A stretch of DNA of 64,000 bases from Batillaria attramentaria (Eukaryota > Mollusca > Gastropoda > Batillariidae): the NCBI GenBank assembly GCA_018292915.2, contig JACVVK020000213.1:58501-122500 (forward strand), written 5' to 3'. Shown piece after piece: positions 46,073 through 58,348 of the stretch. Each line of letters opens with the position of its first letter. Within the stretch, counting starts at the first letter, position 1. The translations under genes and the position numbers were made by a program. Under the pieces are notes generated by a model. That model had not been told where the DNA came from. It ran no database searches and saw only the letters and a list, made by a program, of their open reading frames with translations.

Positions 46073-47818
46073 TTATCCGCTGGCCGCAGTCAGGTTGACG
46101 TAACATGGCGGCGTGAAGCTGTTGGGTGACGCAAGAACCTTGATGGCGGAGTAAGTGGAGGCAACTCCGCACACGATTCCAACCAGAATTATCTCCACAT
46201 TGAGAACCTTCTCGTGTAACGGCACTCTCCTGCAAAAGGAAACACAACAGTCTCAAACTACGTAACCACACTGCCTGTGATAGTTTGGAACATGCACGGT
46301 ACGAGTATTAAACGTAAAATGCCTTGGGAGAAGTACACACTCCAAAGTTAACCTGCACGTCAGTTTCGATAATGTTTTGGGTAGGACGTGTGTTGTAAAG
46401 CTGCAGCTGGCATTGTCTGCACACACACAAGCGGGTATGTACCGCTAGGCTGGGTCTCTGTTTCACAAAATAATAATAATAAATCTAGAAAATCAGATCA
46501 CCAAACCAATCAAAAATCGCCATCAGACGAGTAAGGACTTATGATCTATCATAACTTTCTTCTTCTTCTTTTTTTTTTTTTTTTTTGCGTCTATGCATCC
46601 CCGGGACCTTTTTCAGAAGCTGACAATTCTGGTCATGTTAGGTCAATAACATCAGAATCTTTTGTGTTAAAAATACATACACGGCTTCCCACTGATCGCT
46701 CGCAGTTGAAGTAAGCTTGAGGTAGAACACAGGCGGCGCTATGAAGGACAGCAAGGTCAAGAACGAACCTCCGACCAATGAGAGGACAGCTCCAAAGTGA
46801 GGCACGCTCTCCGCCACAAACAGCACCAGTGCACACATCACGGTCCGCGACAGCATACGCTTCACACTGAAATCTGACGTCACACAATAATTGCGTCACG
46901 TAAAATCTGACGTCACACAGTGAGTGGGTCTTCTAAAATCTGACGTCAAACAATAAGCCTGTCTCCTGAAAAGGGGTCCTCTGACATCTGACGTCACACA
47001 ATCACTGGATTTACAGAAATATGACGTCACAAAATAAGTTTGTCATCTGAAATCTGACGACACACAGTTAGTGGGTCAGCTGAGATCTGCATAGGTCACG
47101 CAATAAATAGGTCGTTGGAAATCTAACGCCACAAAAAAACCCAGTTAAAAAACAAAAAAGTAGATCTAACTAGTGACATGATCCCTCAAGATCCATCCAT
47201 AGTCATCTGTCTGAGGAGGCTCCCAGCTTGAGCCAAATATTTGTGCTGGCCTTTTTCTGATTGTTCCGTCTATGGTATCACCCATGCGTGGTGGAAAAAG
47301 GACGTTAAGCTCCCAAACACCCTCCCACCCTGACTCGGGAGGCCTGATTCCTACCTTCACATAGGCTGTTCGGAGCATCATGGGGCGGTGGGAATTTTGA
47401 CTGTGTGTCGACTGGGAATCAAAGGTATCACAACCGTAAGATCCTACCGTGACATTGTCTATGGAGTTTGCAGTATACAAACTAATCCAGCAACAAAAAC
47501 AACGCCACTAAAGCTCACGTCTTTCTATCCCGATGATGTCCTCCACCTCCTGACAGACAGGGTTGATGACGATGATGTAGCTACAGACCAGGTGGCCGGT
47601 GATGAGCAGCTCCACAATGAGAAGCGGTGTGCCGGCACTCACTGTCTGTAGCACGTTCTCCTTCACGTTCTGTCCGTACACGTAATATCCGGTGATGGCC
47701 ACGGGCAGGTACATTGCTGCCATTACTGGAGGCAGGGAGAGAACAAACATAAGCATAGGCAGACAGACAGACAGGCAGCCAAGTACGTTGGCGAAAGGTA
47801 GGTACGCACGCGCGCGCG

Positions 47819-47891
<73 letters not shown>

Positions 47892-50800
47892 GTCATTACA
47901 ACTTTAAAATACTACCACTACTGCACTACAATACAATTGCGACTACTACTACATTTACTACCATTACTACATTTTACTACTACTACCCTTACTAGTTTAG
48001 ACTACTACTACAACTTCTTGTGCTGATACTACCACATTTACTACTAACACTACATTTACTACTACTACAACCACTGCTGCTACTACTGTTACTAGTGTTA
48101 GTACTACTACTACTGCTGCTACTGCTGTTACTGCTACTGCTGCTATTACCCCCACTACTGCCACTGTTAGTACTGCTGCTGCTGCTGCCGTTTATAACAC
48201 TACCACTACTACTACTAGTACTACAACTACTACTACTACTACAACTATCACTACTACTACGCGCACCGCTAGTCACAGAGCTTTTCCACAAAGGGCAAAA
48301 ACCCGTCATCTCTGAATACATTTGATTTGGGGCGTCAGAAGGTTGTTTCAGACAAGTTTAAATAAACAAAGAAAGAAGTAAATACATTCAACGTACTAAG
48401 GTAAGCCAGACAAGCTGCCCTTCCAAATTTGGCGGGTTCCCGCATGTCTGTCTGGAACGTGGGAAAAGCCGGATGTCCACACGACGCGTAAGTGATCGTC
48501 CCAAACGCCATGGCAAAGGACAGGAAGTCTGCTTCTCGATGAAAAACAGGGGGCACTGACTTGGAGTCTACTGCCATGACAACTACCAGGATAATGCAGG
48601 CAAGACCGGTGGCCGCCATGGCGCCAACGGCTACTGGCCTGCGGTAGAGTAAAATTCTTTATGAACAGATTTTGGATTATGATTTCTGTGTCAAACTTTG
48701 TGCCTACGTTTATCTGTGCTAGGCTGGTCTGACCTTAAAGTCTCAATGCAGGCATACAGCAGCTTGTGGAAAACTTCATCGAATGCGCTGACTGCGCATC
48801 AGAATCAGTCACTTGGGTCACAATATAGCATCTGAGACCACTGTGGTGACTCTGGCCGGCGTGTTAGTTGTAGAAGTATACTGCGTTCTGAGCAGACGAT
48901 GTTATTTGGTTGCGGACTGCGGACTAGCCAGAAGGCATGATTGGTGGCTATTTTCAGGAACTTTGTCTGGTTCCAGTCTGTTTAGGAATAGGACCGTAGG
49001 CTCAAAGACCATCGTATTTCTCTAATATTAGAAGCCACAAATTCACGAAAACGGTCGCAATGGCAAAGTGAAACATCCTGCTATCTGGCAGACAGCTTTA
49101 CAGCTTTGAACGGGACAATTTTCAGACACAGCGGCGATACGTAAATAAAGGTTTTAATATCGACGCCTGCACGCTCTTCCATTTGCCATTTCCCTTCACC
49201 TCAAACTACTTGACTGTCACGTCAACCCTCTTCTATGTCTACCGTTGAAAAAAAAGATTTACTGATTGAGTGCTTCTTTGATAATAGGCAAGCAGTCCAC
49301 AGTATGTGTGAGACAGATGGCATTTTCACTCGCATTGAATGTCGTGATAGCTACAGTGTCTCGGACGAGGAATGTTCCCCCAAAATAGAGTTAAGGTGGG
49401 TTGGGGGAACTTCGGCACCCTTGCGGTTCGGGGGAAATTCGTCACCCAAGTTTCTTCTATAATTCAATGCACTTACTAAGCTTTCATCCCTCCAAATAGG
49501 CTCTCCCAAGTAACTACAAGATTCCAAACGATAGATGGAACGACCAGTGAAAATACTTGGTACAGCTAGACGCGTCAAATGAGCGCATTCTGACTTGACT
49601 GCTTTTCTCGTCTGCTTCATAACTTCACGTGTCTTTTGCCGGTAAAGTCCCAACTTCACGTGTCTTTTGCCGGTAAAGTCCCAACTATCTTTGTATAGTC
49701 TTATTTTTATGTTTTTGAATGAAATCAAATATATTAAGGGTCTTAAACATAAACATGACTTTATTTTAAAGTTTAAATGTTTCTTTAGCGATGGCACACA
49801 TCAAAACACTGCATAAACACGAAATTACTGAGGGTGACGAAGTTCCCCCGACCAAAAATGTACATGGGGGAAATCCGTCACCATCAACAGGGGAAATTCG
49901 TTTTAAGAGTAAGCTAAGAAGTTGAAATATTCTAACACTAAAATAGCCTTCCAGGATGGTTCTACCATAGACACACTCACATTCCCAGACTGGTCGATTT
50001 GCTTAGCTTAATGAATACACACAAAAATAACCTCTTGTTTTAAGCTCAGTTTTGCCTGAAACAGTCTTCTTCATTCAGAGAGAGGGAGAGAGAGAGAGTT
50101 GTTTAATCACACATGTTAGATAAAAATAAAGAAGAAATCTGACCTACAGTTTGTAGCACATCACATTTAAGGCACTGAAACCATGAAAACAAATACTCTC
50201 AAGCCTAGTGACGAAGTTCGCCAGGTGGTGCCGAATTTCCCCCGAAGGGAGTGACGGAGTTACCCCGAAGGTGTCGAAGTTCCCCCAAACACGCTCACTT
50301 GTTCTCAGAACGATTTTCTGGCAGTAGTCATAATACATTAATACATCATCGAAAATCCCTTTCGGGAAAAGTTAACACTGCTGGCAGAAGACCCGTCACC
50401 CTTACCAGACATTTTGAAAATGGTTGTACGGAAGCAAGTTAAAAAAAAAATTGTCATAAGTATTACAGAACTGTTCTACGATGTGATGTCAACAGCAAAA
50501 TAGTGACGTCAGCAGTTCGTCCAGGTTGCAAAATATAATAAGTGGCCCTCGTATAACGCACTGAAGGACAAACCAAACATGTATTACTGCCTTCTGTTAC
50601 AAACTGGATTGTTGCATTCAGGGCATTCTGCCTCCATTACTTACCAGAAATCTTTCGGAGTGCCTGGCCACGTACAGGGGATGAGTATGCCCGCCAAAAC
50701 CAGCAACCAGAAACAGAAGGACAAGTCCTTGTGGAACAGGTGGGCGACAACCAGCTGAAGGTTTTGGGATGCCAGCAGCGTGAAGACGACGGCCCCTCCT

Positions 50801-51218
50801 AACATGGCTGAGTTTGTGGCTATGGATATCAACAGTCTGGAAATTGGAATTATTAGGAAGAATTATTAAGTATTCTGTTTCCCTAGTTGGAAAAGAAACT
50901 AAAGTTTCACAAATCAGTTCCTTCACCCAAGATTTTTTTCTCATGTGTATAATAAGGTCCATTTTACAGCTATCCCAAACTTACAAACACAAATCTGATT
51001 AACAGTTCACCTGCCAGGTTTCCCATAAGTGATCTCCCCCATGGCCGGGTACGGGTAGCGCACGTGACCCCTCATTTTCGGGTACCTGTCCTGGACTATT
51101 GACCAACATCGGCCCAGGATTGTTCCAGTGTAGGCGCACACCACACAGCTGAGGGCGATCACCACGATGCCGATCCAACCTGCAGGACAAAGTCATCATG
51201 ATCAGCATTCAGACAGCT

Positions 51219-51276
<58 letters not shown>

Positions 51277-52727
51277 ACTGACCAGCGTTCTCCAAAGCAT
51301 CAGGTAAAGCCAGAACCCCTGACCCGGCCATCTCCCCCACCATGAAGACAGCGCACGTGAGTACCGTAAGTCCATGTTTGTGGTGACCCAGCACACCTTG
51401 CTCCTCCTGAAAACATACAGACGAAAAAACTGTCAAAACAACACCACCAAAACTGTACACTCCACGCCAAGGTATGATCCTCATAGCGATGCCGATTTTT
51501 TTCCTTCTTTTTCTTTCTTCATAAAGGAAAACAATACAGTGAAGCAAGCCAGCTCTCACATTGACTCTTTACCCTAACTTGAGGTCTGAACCTTACCGAA
51601 TTTCATGGCATTTAATGGCTAAACATTAGTTGTTGTTGTTTTTTTTGTTGTTGTTGTTTTTTTGTTGTTGTTGTTTTTTTGTTGTTGTTGTTTTTTATTG
51701 TTTTTTTGTTTTTTTTACAAAAATACAGTTTCATATTGGCTATATTGCACATCACACCTCCGCATGGCATGTTCTTCGCTGTTTCATACTAGCTAAATGC
51801 CTGTTTAGTTTCAAATCATTCCTCCTTAAGCTGGGGAGCCGGGATGGCCGAACGGTAGAGCGTTGGACTTTCAATGCTCGGGTCGTGAGTTCGAATCCCG
51901 GCTGGAGTCAAATATTTGTGCTGGCCTTTTTTCTCGTTGCCCCGTCTTTGATATGACACATATGTGGTGGAAAAGGACGTTAAACTCCCAAACACCACTC
52001 TCCTTAAGGTGATAAAGCAGCGCTGTGTCTGTATTTGTTATCCTTCCCCGAAAGATGTTTAACCTAAAGATGGCTATGAAACAGACGGTCAGAGGATTTG
52101 TACATTCTGTTGCCCAAAGCTTTCCGCCCGTCGCTCACGGCCCGTCGCACGTCTCTCGGTAACAAACGGCCGTCGCTCGCTGCCGAACTATGCATTATTT
52201 TAGTTTATGACTGGGCTTACTTGCTACACAGTAAACACATTTCGTAACATATAACATACGTATCACAGAAATATATTCTAATTGTTTAAAATATTGTTTT
52301 AAATTGTTTTTTAACATTTGGTTGGTTTTTTTTTTTACCTTTTTTAAAAACCTTTTTTAAACATTTTTTTTTTAAATCAGCAGTGGGTATACCGGTTTTA
52401 ACAACTCCATCAACCAGTTTTATGAGGGAACTGTTACAAACTGCATCTGCCTCCCAGACATATGTCCATGAAGAAATATCAGAAAACAAAGAGAGAAATA
52501 CTGTAATGATTTTATAAAATGGAACAAAGGGAAGATGATGATGGAAGGAACAAAAAATAAACAAAACAAAACAAAACAAAACAAAAAAGCAAACCTTCCA
52601 AAACGGTCCCATTTAGATCCTCTTACTGATTCCCAAAGAAAAACAACAACAACAACAACAAAACTAAAGAACAACAAAATAAAGCAAGAAACCTCACCGT
52701 GTTGACGGATTTGTCATCGATTTCCAT
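46073..52727 (-). CDS. AVT/SLC32-36-like amino-acid transporter, paralogue B (8 exons)
   Basis: Exons in transcription order: 52698-52727, 51283-51406, 51011-51179, 50645-50836, 48397-48638, 47519-47725, 46681-46873, 46073-46229. The sum is 1,314 nt, giving 437 residues and TAA. Exons 2-8 have exactly the lengths of paralogue A (124, 169, 192, 242, 207, 193 and 157 nt), so the two are tandem duplicates. Approximate helices: 22-43, 53-74, 109-131, 147-163, 174-196, 212-232, 254-270, 286-308, 330-350, 352-375 and 393-416. Family motifs match those of paralogue A ([32 protein letters not shown]). The frame is intact throughout, so it looks functional. A (CT)n tract lies just inside intron 2, next to the exon 2 donor, and CRE-bearing repeats fill intron 6. 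Confidence 0.87.
46874..47140 (-). repeat. Degenerate CRE-containing repeats in intron 6 of transporter B
   Basis: TGACGTCA is perfect at 46875, 46908, 46941, 46989 and 47022, within AAATCTGACGTCACACA units about 33-48 bp apart; decayed units continue to about 47140. As in paralogue A, the exon 7 acceptor is one of the units. Confidence 0.8.
47222..47330 (+). mobile_element. Headless family 1 SINE fragment
   Basis: Only the body survives (GCCAAATATTTGTGCTGGCC to AAAGGACGTTAAGCTCC). Intron 6 of transporter B, between the CRE repeats and exon 6. Confidence 0.6.
47819..48262 (+). repeat. (CG)n(CA)n tract followed by long ACT/GCT trinucleotide repeat
   Basis: 47811-47888 is (GC)/(CA)n. From 47908 to about 48262 the sequence is an interrupted ACT/GCT/ACA triplet array with no real coding signal. 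Intron 5 of transporter B (47726-48396). Confidence 0.9.
49374..50290. repeat. Cluster of GGGGGAA(A/C)TTCGTCACC motifs in both orientations
   Basis: Occurrences near 49403, 49429, 49832 (inverted), 49866, 49890, 50207 (inverted), 50232 (inverted) and 50260-50287 (inverted). The DNA between is not obviously repetitive. Intron 4 of transporter B (48639-50644). Confidence 0.6.
49623..49685 (+). repeat. Two-copy 31-bp direct repeat
   Basis: CTTCACGTGTCTTTTGCCGG plus TAAAGTCCCAA twice, exact. Intron 4 of transporter B. Confidence 0.9.
51222..51270 (+). repeat. (CT)n at the exon 2 donor of transporter B
   Basis: About 24 CT units begin 12 nt inside intron 2 (donor at 51277-51282). Confidence 0.95.
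51833..51998 (+). mobile_element. tRNA-headed SINE, family 1
   Basis: Best-preserved family 1 copy: GGCCGAACGGTAGAGCGTTG, box B GGGTCGTGAGTTCGAATCCC, body and GACGTTAAACTCCCAAACAC end. Intron 1 of transporter B. Confidence 0.75.
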
Positions 52728-52782
52728 AGCAACAGCTCTTCGTTATCCTAGATACTTAAGAAAGGAGCTCCCGAAAGATCAT

Positions 52783-52802
52783 ATATAATTATATATATAT
52801 CT
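52783..52802 (-). promoter_or_regulatory. Possible TATA element of transporter B
   Basis: An alternating TA stretch (ATATATATATAATTATATAT on the minus strand) lies 56-75 nt upstream of the ATG at 52725-52727. It could also be a simple repeat; no initiator is evident. Confidence 0.2.
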
Positions 52803-53179
52803 CTCTCTCTCATTTTGCACTGTCATAGTGATAATTCATGTTTATCATCAACACAAAAAAATAAAGAGAACGCTGTTACACTGTCCCGTAGCTTCATACA
52901 GATGATACTAAGTATATTCCACTACTGAGCTAGGAGAGAGCGCACTGTCATGATTATTTCACACTAACCGGCTTTGAACGTGTGTGTCTACCAACGTCGT
53001 GTGTTTCCGCGCTTACACGTACCAAAGTTCATGCATACAGTTTGATGGCTGATAAGGGCTGGTGTTTTGGATGACTGCGATTAACATAATATTCATTGGT
53101 ATGATGTTTGATAGCGGCTTGTGTATGCCGTACTGTAAACTGAACTCACTCTGTCGTGGTGTAGATTCCTTTAAAAAGG

Positions 53180-53307
53180 ATCGCGCGCGCGCGCGCGCGC
53201 ACACACACACGCGCGCGCGCGCGCGCTCACAGAGTGAAAGAGGGAGTGTGGGGGTGAGGGACTCGGAGACAGAGAGGGTGAGACAGAGAGATAAATATTA
53301 GACAGGC

Positions 53308-53361
<54 letters not shown>

Positions 53362-53528
53362 CAGGATAGGAAAGGACAGGACAGACAGGATAGAAGAAAC
53401 AGAGATAGAGAGAGAGACACAGAGAGAGAATATACATATTGTCTGTGTGTCTGGCTGCCTGCCTGCTTGTTTGTTAGTGTGTGTCAGTGTGTGCGTGCGT
53501 GTGCGCGTGTGCGTGAGCCGCGACGTGC

Positions 53529-53593
<65 letters not shown>

Positions 53594-53670
53594 TGTGCGT
53601 GCGTGCGTGTGTGCGTGCGTGCAAGCGTGCGCGTGTGCGTGCGTGCGTGCGTGTGTGTGTGCTAGGGGGC
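53180..53670 (+). repeat. Compound (CG)n/(CA)n/(GACA)n/(GT)n simple repeat
   Basis: (CG)9(CA)5(CG)8, then GAGA, (GACA)n to 53356, then from about 53470 (GT)n/(GC)n/(GCGT)n. It lies 450-950 bp upstream of the transporter B start. Confidence 0.95.
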
Positions 53671-54260
53671 GAGTGTGTGCTTGTGTGCGCTCGCGTGGAT
53701 CAACCTTTGAAAATAATCCACCCTTTGACCCAGTGACTTCGATTTGTAGTACAAGCCGATATAAAGTGTCACAAGTACGTCAGCCCTCGCCTTCAAAAAC
53801 GTCAGTCGTTATCAGCTATCAGAGAAGACATCACAAAAGCCATCATGACTCAAACTCTGACCGCCCTGATGAAGACTGAACAGCGCACCGTGAAAATAAA
53901 TGAGGGCCTCGGCATATTTTGACATCACCTAACGTACACGTGACCTCATTAAAAAAAAAAAAAAAAAACACCTACCATAAATTCCTAGATAAGCATAGCG
54001 CCATGTGTTATGTAACGAGACTTAACAGTGCTTTTCTGCTTCATGTATACATGTATGCGTTTCCCATTACCGCCCGCAACGTCGATCACTGTGTTCAGTT
54101 TTCTGACAATGGACGGCTCCACTCCTCTCAATCAAAAGTGCCGAGCCCCCGGAATTCAGCCAATCGTGTCCCGCGGCATAATGAGCACAACAAAATTAAT
54201 GGCATGGTCTGGCAAGCTTTTTGCAGACACTACAACGTGGGAAAAGCACGTGTACTTAAT

Positions 54261-54625
54261 AATAATAATAATAATAATCGCATTAATACAGGCGCTTTAT
54301 CCCAAATATTTTGGCTCAAAGCGCCGCGAGCTAAACCCAACACGCACGCTCACGTGAATCACACGCATTCTCTCACACACCGTATTCTCTTCCGTATTTA
54401 AATTTCGGAATTTAGATATGCATTTATTTTTCAAACTTGGTGGGCTGAACATTTCCAAAGCAGAGGGGGAGGAAGCCGGAGTACCCGGAGAGAACCCCCG
54501 ACGATCGGCCCGAATGAACGGTGCCACATACGAGAAGGAAAAAGTCTTTGCCCCGAGTGGGGCTCGAACCCCTGACCTCTCGCATTGGTGACAAGTCTCT
54601 TAACCACTAGACCACCGACCGCCCT
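54261..54625 (-). mobile_element. tRNA-headed SINE, family 3
   Basis: Minus-strand head at 54625 (GGGCGGTCGGTGGTCTAGTG), box B GGTTCGAGCCCCACTCGGGG, tail with AATAATAATAATAATAAT at 54259-54277. Upstream of transporter B. Confidence 0.7.
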
Positions 54626-54713
54626 TTGATATGACTCAAACATGGAAAGACAGCAGTAAGTCCAATGACGTCATTTGAGGGGAAAAGACCATTACATCAA
54701 AGTCTTTCATTAT

Positions 54714-55000
54714 TTATTATTATCATTATTATTGTATAGGCGCTTTACCCAATTTCATGAATCGACTCAAAGCGCCGCGAACTGAACCCAACACGCACGC
54801 TCACGTGAATCACACACATTCTCTCACACGGACATAAACACATTACAATCACGTGGTGCGAAGGGTCAGCTCAGCTATTTAAGTTTCGGAATTTAGAATT
54901 GCATTTATTTTTCAAATTTTGTGGGCTGAACATTTCCGAAGCAGAGGGGGAGGAAGCCGGAGTACCCGGAGAGAACCCCCGACGATAGGCCCGAATGATC
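54714..55000 (-). mobile_element. Head-truncated SINE, family 3
   Basis: Same orientation as, and 88 bp from, the previous copy. It lacks the tRNA-like head, starting at GGGCCTATCGTCGGGGGTTC on the minus strand. Confidence 0.65.
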
Positions 55001-55182
55001 CATAAAATGGTGTCATGGACGTACTGTCGTTTTTGCCAATACACGGCAGAGGAAAGGTGCGAGACTTCGGCCCCGTGTCTAGTCGAGTACGTTGGTCTGT
55101 TTTAAGGATGTCATTCCATAACAATCATCTGCTTCTAATTAATACAGCCTGCAGCGCACCCTCTCCTTTAATTTATTACACA

Positions 55183-55183
55183 C

Positions 55184-55249
<66 letters not shown>
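55183..55249 (+). repeat. (CA)n microsatellite
   Basis: About 32 CA units. Further tracts in the same intergenic region: (GT)n at 57102-57171 and 58290-58344, (CA)n at 63650-63701. Confidence 0.95.
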
Positions 55250-57102
55250 CAATCAAATTTATTGTCGGACTTTGGGTTTTGTTTTACAGATCATCGATAA
55301 TATTATGTGTACCGTAAAAAGAAGAGCACACTTAGTACTAGTCCGGGTAACCCATGAGTGATCGGGGAAGTCACATCCTGGGTCAGGGATCCAAGCGAAG
55401 AAACTTTTTGGTGGCTACATTTTTTTCGTGGTGGCTATGGCACAGGAAAACGTCAGGCTAATATAAGAAAACTGAGAGCGTACCTAAGCTGTACGATGAT
55501 GTTTATAGCTGAACTTGATTGAAATGTTCACGGCTTCAACCGGCCGTCTGCGGAAGTTAGAATGGGATCCCTCATGGCGCACAGCGAAAACTGAAGGGAA
55601 TGAACTCATTGTTATTTCAGAGTTATCTTCCATGTTTTAATTATCTCCCAATTGTCCTCACACCAACCCGCGCGCACTTTCCTGCGACATTTTTCACGAA
55701 AGGATACTAACACGGATACTTCCTCAATCAGTCTCAATCCGCGTTGTGATTTCTTCGTCGTGGTTGAAGGTAAGCAGTGTGTTTGAGTGTACTGTATTTG
55801 TACGTCCATTTTCCCCCTTTATTTCAAAACAATATGATCTGTCAGTTTAGACAGAGATTGTCGTCTGAGTCCGACAAGGAAGCGTGTGAGCCTACAAGCA
55901 AAGTAACGTCGCGTCACTGATACCTTTGTCTTAGCAGCCGACTATTTTAGGACATTGACTAGAGTGCTTTTAGATCTTTAAATGCTAGAACTGAAAAGCC
56001 TGCTTCAAGTTTCAAAGAAAGCCTTTACGGATACATGTCTGCAGTTACTAAATTGTACAGACCAGGCAGGAACCAGATCTATCTATTATCTTGAAATGTT
56101 CGCACTCGATCACTCATACCAGTAACATACTGCTCCCGGATTGTACTTCACAATGTCGCTGGTGGTGTTTGTATAACTCAGAATTACTGCATTTCTTGTC
56201 TATTGCTTCCTCAGCAACCGTTTAGAACACGTCAGCGACTTTGGCAGGCGAGATTCAATTTTCTCAAAATATGACGTTAGCGAAATAGTCAGTGGTTTAC
56301 TGACCTGGGATATTCTGAATATTTTCGCAAAGTCGAAGGACGCGGTCTCGCTCCTCACATCAAACAGCAATATTTATCTACTAGTGGTTTTAAGTTTCTA
56401 TAAATGTTTGTGTGAAAATCTACTTTAGATTTTCGTATCAACAAGATGGCGGCGCGATCATTACGTAATGGGGATAATCGTGGAATTTTGTTCAATATTC
56501 CGGGGAATGGTGCAGAAAGTGAAGATTAGAGTGTGACAAGATTCGTAGATTTTGACGGCGGTTTTCCTGATTCCTTCGGGCATGTAGAAGAATTGGAAGA
56601 AAATGACTCTGATGATGGGAAGGAGGAGGTGATCAATCTACACTAATCAGTCGAGTTCCGGTGGGTGTGGAAGATGTGTACTGTGAAGGGAGTCCAGGAA
56701 AGTTGGAGAGGGATGAGTAGAGGCAGTACTGGGAGGCAACGGAGTAAAACTGGAGGGAGTGCTACATTAGATTCTGACTCTCACAGCAGTTTTAATAATC
56801 ACATACACGGACAGTATCCATTCTACGAAGGTGAGCGTGGTCCTACTGTGTTTTCCCCCTGCTGACTGTGACATGATAGACACTTGGGATATTCTTTTCC
56901 CTGGACTCTGTGTACAGATAGATCTCATGTCAGACTCACCAGCAGCTATTTCAGTAAGCCTGCAGTACAAGTATACCAAAGTGTTTTGTGTGTGTTTGAA
57001 CAGTCTATGAAGTACATGTATCATGCAAGATCAGTACAAATGAGGACTGAAGAGAAACCATGCACACCATCACAATTTTTTTTTTTTTTAAACAGATCTG
57101 TG

Positions 57103-57173
<71 letters not shown>

Positions 57174-58286
57174 AACATCACTTTGATCTGCATGTATGCA
57201 TTTATTTCAGGCCCAGCTCCTGCTCAAAACAACCAGCTCCTGCAAATATGTTTACAAATGTGTCATCATCTGATATCACGTTCAACATGGCGATTATTCA
57301 AGTCAACACGCGGTAAGTTTAGTTAGGTCCACTTTTGCTTTTTTGTTTTAATGTTAAAGTTAGCAAAAAGCATACCAGACAACCTCTATTGTGTCGAATC
57401 CATGTACATGTACTACAAACTAAGAGCAAAGATTACATATTCTTAAACTGGCCTAAATCTGTGTTTAACCGATATGAAATCCCCTCAGAAAGCAATCGCC
57501 AGTGATATCCCTGCCTACCATGGGATTTAAACCTGCTGCAGGATCTACAGACCGGGCATCTTGGACACTAAAATTCCCTCATTAAAATTATCTTTTGTTA
57601 CCATAATGGTGATGTCAAAGCCGGCTGTAATAGGACAAGACCTTTTCCAGTATTGACACTAGTGAAATTCAGTCCCAAAATTCCCTCATCTAATCGGACA
57701 CTTGACGCTAAATTCAAACTGCCATACCCCCGCCCCCACCTTTTTGAAATAAATTTAGTACTAAACTCTGTTTGAAATGTTTGTAGGTGTGCTGGTTGGT
57801 TGTATGTTTGTTTGTACTGCTACATTTTCATTTTGAAGGTTATAACACTGAAGCAAAGTAGACACAATATAGTGTGAATCTGACTTGGATAGGGCTGAAG
57901 GAACAGTGAGAATCTAAAGAATATATTTCAGGTATACATTTTCTGTTATCTGTAGTTTGCTAGTTGTCCAAGCACTTGTTTCACTGTTGTAACATTTGAA
58001 AGAAATGGTATTTAGTTTTGTTTTTGTTTTTACCATGACACATTACTGTATGGTCAGTCCTAAATCTGATCAGTTTCCATGTGCTGTCATGTTTCCAGCC
58101 TGAATGGTAAACTTTGTCCCCATTGGCCAAAATGTTTGTGTTGTAACTGATCAACATGTGTCTAGAAATAAATGTACAAAAGGAAACGTTTGATAATGTG
58201 TGACCTTCCAAGTGATGTCCTAATCACAAGGCTGATAAATTTCAACATACACTACCTGAACATTAAGTCTTTCGATGTTTCTCATT

Positions 58287-58348
<62 letters not shown>

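Noticed and set aside
48020..48325. Leu-rich (plus) or Ser-rich (minus) ORFs
   Set aside because: They translate an ACT/GCT triplet microsatellite, not a gene.
56443..56866. Possible transposase N-terminus (MAARSLRNGDNRG, acidic DSDDGKEE)
   Set aside because: Contains in-frame stops and lacks visible terminal repeats or a catalytic domain; too weak to name.
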